From assembly GCA_945787575.1 (NCBI GenBank), contig CALZKB010000033.1:1-42293 (forward strand): a stretch of 42,293 nt of DNA, read 5' to 3'. Below, piece by piece: positions 40,081-42,293 of the stretch. Made by a program: the position numbers and the translations under genes. Source of the DNA: Thermoanaerobaculia bacterium. Lineage in GTDB: Bacteria > Acidobacteriota > Thermoanaerobaculia > Multivoradales > JAHEKO01. The notes under the pieces were generated by a model. It was given only the letters and a program-made list of their open reading frames with translations, was not told where the DNA came from and ran no database searches. Within the stretch, counting starts at the first letter, position 1. Every line of letters starts with the position of its first letter.

Positions 40081-40574
40081 TCGTCAAGCACTCCGACGGC
40101 GAGATGAAGGTCAAGATCGAGCGTCGCGGGGGTGAGTTCAACGTCCAGATCGGTGATCAGTCCTACGTCATCCTCTCGGCCGAAGCGATGAGCGGCGTGC
40201 GGAGCCTGCTGGTCGCGGGAGAGCAGTTCGAGGTGGCGGTGCGAAGTCTCGGTGAGGATCGCTACGAGGTGACGAGCTCCGGCGGCGTCGAGACGGTGCA
40301 GGTGCAGGATCCTCTGACCGCACTGGCGGAGGCCGCTCACGCCGGCGAGGAGGACGGTCAACGGCGGCGAGTCGACGCCAACATGCCGGGCAAAGTCACG
40401 GCGGTGATGGTCGAAGAAGGCGCCGAGGTGACCGCTGGCCAGGGAATCGTCGTGCTCGAAGCGATGAAGATGGAGAACGAGATTCAAGCCGAGCGTGACG
40501 GCGTCATCAGCAAGATCCACGTCGAGGCCGGGCAGGCGGTCGAAGGCGGCGACCCGCTCTTCGAGCTCGAATAG
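40071..40574 (+). CDS. biotin carboxyl carrier subunit with an N-terminal BT-like domain
   Basis: 167 residues. The C-terminal biotinyl domain (about 98-167) carries the biotinylated Lys in LEAMKMENEI and starts at NMPGKVTAVMV. The N-terminal about 90 residues are beta-rich (VKIERRGGEFNVQIG, YVILSAEA, RYEVTSSGG) and resemble the linker barrel of propionyl/methylcrotonyl-CoA carboxylase alpha chains. It has no Ala/Pro-rich N-terminal linker of AccB type. The start overlaps the biotin carboxylase gene by 10 bases. It is the partner of that subunit. Confidence 0.93.
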   Translation: MELIVKHSDGEMKVKIERRGGEFNVQIGDQSYVILSAEAMSGVRSLLVAGEQFEVAVRSLGEDRYEVTSSGGVETVQVQDPLTALAEAAHAGEEDGQRRRVDANMPGKVTAVMVEEGAEVTAGQGIVVLEAMKMENEIQAERDGVISKIHVEAGQAVEGGDPLFELE

Positions 40575-40591
40575 GGAGCTCGAGCGGCTTC

Positions 40592-41584
40592 TCAGAAGAG
40601 GCTTCCTACCGCCTTCACGACCTCCTCTGCCCCGATCTCCTTCATGCACTTGTGGTGGAAGAGCGGGCAACGCCGCCGGAAGCACGGCGAGCACCAGCGA
40701 TTCCGGGTGATCACCACGTGCCCCTCTCCGGCCGGAGCGGTTCGGCCGGGGTCGGTCGGTCCGAAGAGCGCGGCGCAGCGGACGCCCACCGCGGCCGCCA
40801 GGTGCATCGGACCGGAGTCGTTGGTTACGAGCACGCGATGGTGGGCAAGGACGGCGACGAGGTCGGCGAGATCGAGGTCGGGACCCACCACGGGATGGAG
40901 CTTGCCGGTCTCCTCGTGCAGGCGCACCGCCAGCCAGACCTCCTTGGGGCCGGCGAGGATCGTGAGCTGGACCCCGGGGTCTTCCCTTCGCAGCCGACGC
41001 GCCGTCTCCTCGAACTGCTCCCGGGGCCAGCGCTTGGAGACGCCGAACTCGGCTCCCGGGAAGAGGCCGACGATCGGCCCGCGGTCGGGATCGATGCCGG
41101 CGCGGGCGAGCAGCTCGATACCGCGCGCTCGGCGTTCCTCGGTGAGCGGGAGTCGAGGCACCCAGTCGGCGGGTGGCGCCACGTCCATCGCGACGAGAAG
41201 AGGCGCGTAATCCTCGACCTGATGGTGGCGACGGTCCGACCGCGCCACGGCCGGCTCGAGCAACCATCGACGGAAGCCGCCGGGATACCCCCAGCGTCGC
41301 GGGATGTCCGCCCGCCGGGCGAGCCAGGCGGAGCGGAAGCTGTTGGGTAGCAGCACCGCCTCGTCGTAAGCTCCGCCGGCAAACGCCTCAAGGGTCGAGC
41401 GGTCGGTGCCGGCGGCACTGGCGGTGGCGACGCTCGGAACCAACTCGAGGAGCGGAATCAGGTGAGGCCGCGCCACGACGTCGACGGTCCTCCCGCTGGC
41501 GGCAAGGGCGTCGATCACCGGCAAGGCCATGATCGTGTCACCCACCCAGTTGGGCGCGTGAACGACCGTGCGCGAAGCCGTCAC
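40592..41584 (-). CDS. waaF: GT9 ADP-heptose:LPS heptosyltransferase, WaaF type
   Basis: 330 residues from a GTG that overlaps the stop of the upstream acyltransferase (GTGA). NWVGDTIMALPVI near the N-terminus, PGAEFGVSKRWP in the middle, VTNDSGPMHLAAA (nucleotide-heptose binding) and ALFGPTDPGRTAP are GT9 features. The Cys/His-rich segment with CSPCFRRRCPLFHHKC near the end is typical of heptosyltransferase II. It adds heptose to the LPS inner core on the cytoplasmic face. The frame stays open upstream to 42169, but that extension is antisense-like shadow of the acyltransferase gene. Confidence 0.93.
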   Translation of the reverse strand: MTASRTVVHAPNWVGDTIMALPVIDALAASGRTVDVVARPHLIPLLELVPSVATASAAGTDRSTLEAFAGGAYDEAVLLPNSFRSAWLARRADIPRRWGYPGGFRRWLLEPAVARSDRRHHQVEDYAPLLVAMDVAPPADWVPRLPLTEERRARGIELLARAGIDPDRGPIVGLFPGAEFGVSKRWPREQFEETARRLRREDPGVQLTILAGPKEVWLAVRLHEETGKLHPVVGPDLDLADLVAVLAHHRVLVTNDSGPMHLAAAVGVRCAALFGPTDPGRTAPAGEGHVVITRNRWCSPCFRRRCPLFHHKCMKEIGAEEVVKAVGSLF

Positions 41585-42293
41585 TGCTGTCTCCAGCGGT
41601 CGTGCATCCACAGCCACAGCTCCGGAGCCCGACGGATCTCGGCTTCCACGGCCGCCATGTAGCGCGACGTCAAGTCGCGAATGGGATCGCTCGAAGAGAC
41701 GTGGGGGTCGAGCGGAGGTCTCGCGACGATGCGATAGGCGCCGCCGGCGGCCGGGTAGACGAACAGCGGGACGACTGGTGCTCCCGTCTTGGCGACGAGC
41801 CGAGCCACCAGGTTGGTCGTGAGCGCCGGTTGGCCGAAGAACGGAACGGTGACGGCGTCTCGCGGCCGGACTCGTTGGTCGACGAGAACGATCAGGTTGG
41901 TGCCCGAAGCGAGCGCCCGGGTGAGCGCCCTTGCCGCGCCATGCTTGGTGATGATCTCCAGCCCGAAGCCGGACCGAGAGCGGTTCACCAAGCGCTCGAG
42001 GTGCGGGTTGTCGAGGGGCCGGGCGAGGGCCGCGACCGGAGGGCGGTAGAGAGCCAGCGTGCGGCCGAGGAGCTCCCAGTAGCCGAAGTGAGCGGTCATG
42101 AAGAAGGTCGCTCGTCCGGTTTCGCCAACGGTGACGTGCTCCCATCCCTCGAGGGTCCAGCGCTGACAAAGCTGCTCAGGGCTGAAACGATCCCAGGAGA
42201 GGAGCTCCGCCGCCTGCGAGGTCATCTGACGAAAGGCGCCGCGGGCGACTTGTTCGCGCTCGCCCTCCTCGAGCTCGGGCATCGCCAGCTCGA
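41581..42293 (-). CDS. lipid A biosynthesis acyltransferase (LpxL/HtrB family), 5' end outside the window
   Basis: Partial: the frame continues past the right edge, and the first visible residues ELAMPELEEGER match an internal region of the family, so the true start lies beyond 42293. The acyltransferase motif HX4E appears as HFGYWE, followed by ARPLDNPHLERLVNRSR, LVDQRVRPRDAVTVPFFG and the late ELWLWMHDRWR. It transfers a fatty acyl chain to the lipid A precursor at the inner membrane. It is coupled to waaF by a 4-base overlap. The precise position acylated cannot be read. Confidence 0.9.
   Translation of the reverse strand, partial: ELAMPELEEGEREQVARGAFRQMTSQAAELLSWDRFSPEQLCQRWTLEGWEHVTVGETGRATFFMTAHFGYWELLGRTLALYRPPVAALARPLDNPHLERLVNRSRSGFGLEIITKHGAARALTRALASGTNLIVLVDQRVRPRDAVTVPFFGQPALTTNLVARLVAKTGAPVVPLFVYPAAGGAYRIVARPPLDPHVSSSDPIRDLTSRYMAAVEAEIRRAPELWLWMHDRWRQQ

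Noticed and set aside
1-42293. CRISPR array, tRNA, rRNA, phage or transposase genes
   Set aside because: No regularly spaced repeats, cloverleaf sequences, ribosomal signatures or integrase/transposase motifs were found by reading both strands. A covariance-model search would settle tRNA and small RNA.

Overview
The window is high-GC, densely coded bacterial DNA in which nearly every gene has a complete reading frame and many neighbours overlap by exactly 4 bases (ATGA or GTGA). A WaaF-type heptosyltransferase and a LpxL/HtrB-type lipid A acyltransferase at the right end point to an outer membrane with lipopolysaccharide. A full type IV pilus set with PilY1 and a sigma-54 activator, together with the FxLYD, MXAN_5187-like and HTTM families, fits a Gram-negative phylum such as Acidobacteriota. 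That placement is an inference; no rRNA or marker gene lies in the window.

Positions 1-14000 are a type IV pilus locus. A PilR-like sigma-54 activator (887-2191, +) faces a minus-strand operon fimT-pilV-pilW-pilX-pilY1-FxLYD protein (10453 down to 2263). Next come pilS and pilD, a small secreted protein that looks like the lid domain of an M20 peptidase standing alone, and the major pilin gene pilA (13909 down to 13367). Both fimT and pilA have -24/-12 elements with GG and GC at the exact 10-base spacing and a shared upstream extension. A PilS-PilR-sigma-54 circuit that switches major and minor pilins together can therefore be proposed from sequence alone.

Positions 14100-33500 carry two kinds of genes: large polytopic membrane proteins (two GT-C-like glycosyltransferases, another GT-C-like membrane protein, a spermidine-synthase-like membrane protein, an HTTM protein and an LtaS-like sulfatase-fold protein) and soluble sugar or lipid-modifying enzymes (a DegT aminotransferase, three SAM methyltransferases, a GT2 polyprenol-phosphate glycosyltransferase, WbqC and WecE). 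The most coherent unit is a five-gene, translationally coupled operon at 24827-30093: GT2, methyltransferase, an ATP-grasp::HAD fusion, WbqC family, WecE. It looks like a pathway for an acylated or aminoacylated 4-amino-4,6-dideoxy sugar on a polyprenyl carrier, and it is the best candidate here for an undescribed system.

Positions 33500-42293 hold an intergenic region with a long imperfect inverted repeat, a second M20 peptidase (lipoprotein-like), a UbiA-family decaprenyl-phosphate phosphoribosyltransferase-like enzyme, a YfhO-type membrane protein, a biotin carboxylase and biotin carrier pair that looks like a split PccA/MccA chain, and the LPS genes.

A second regulatory theme runs across the window. 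At least seven genes have a TAnnnT hexamer (three times exactly TAGAAT) 6-10 bases before the start codon and no clear Shine-Dalgarno sequence, the arrangement expected for leaderless mRNAs. No tRNA, rRNA, CRISPR array or transposase gene was seen.
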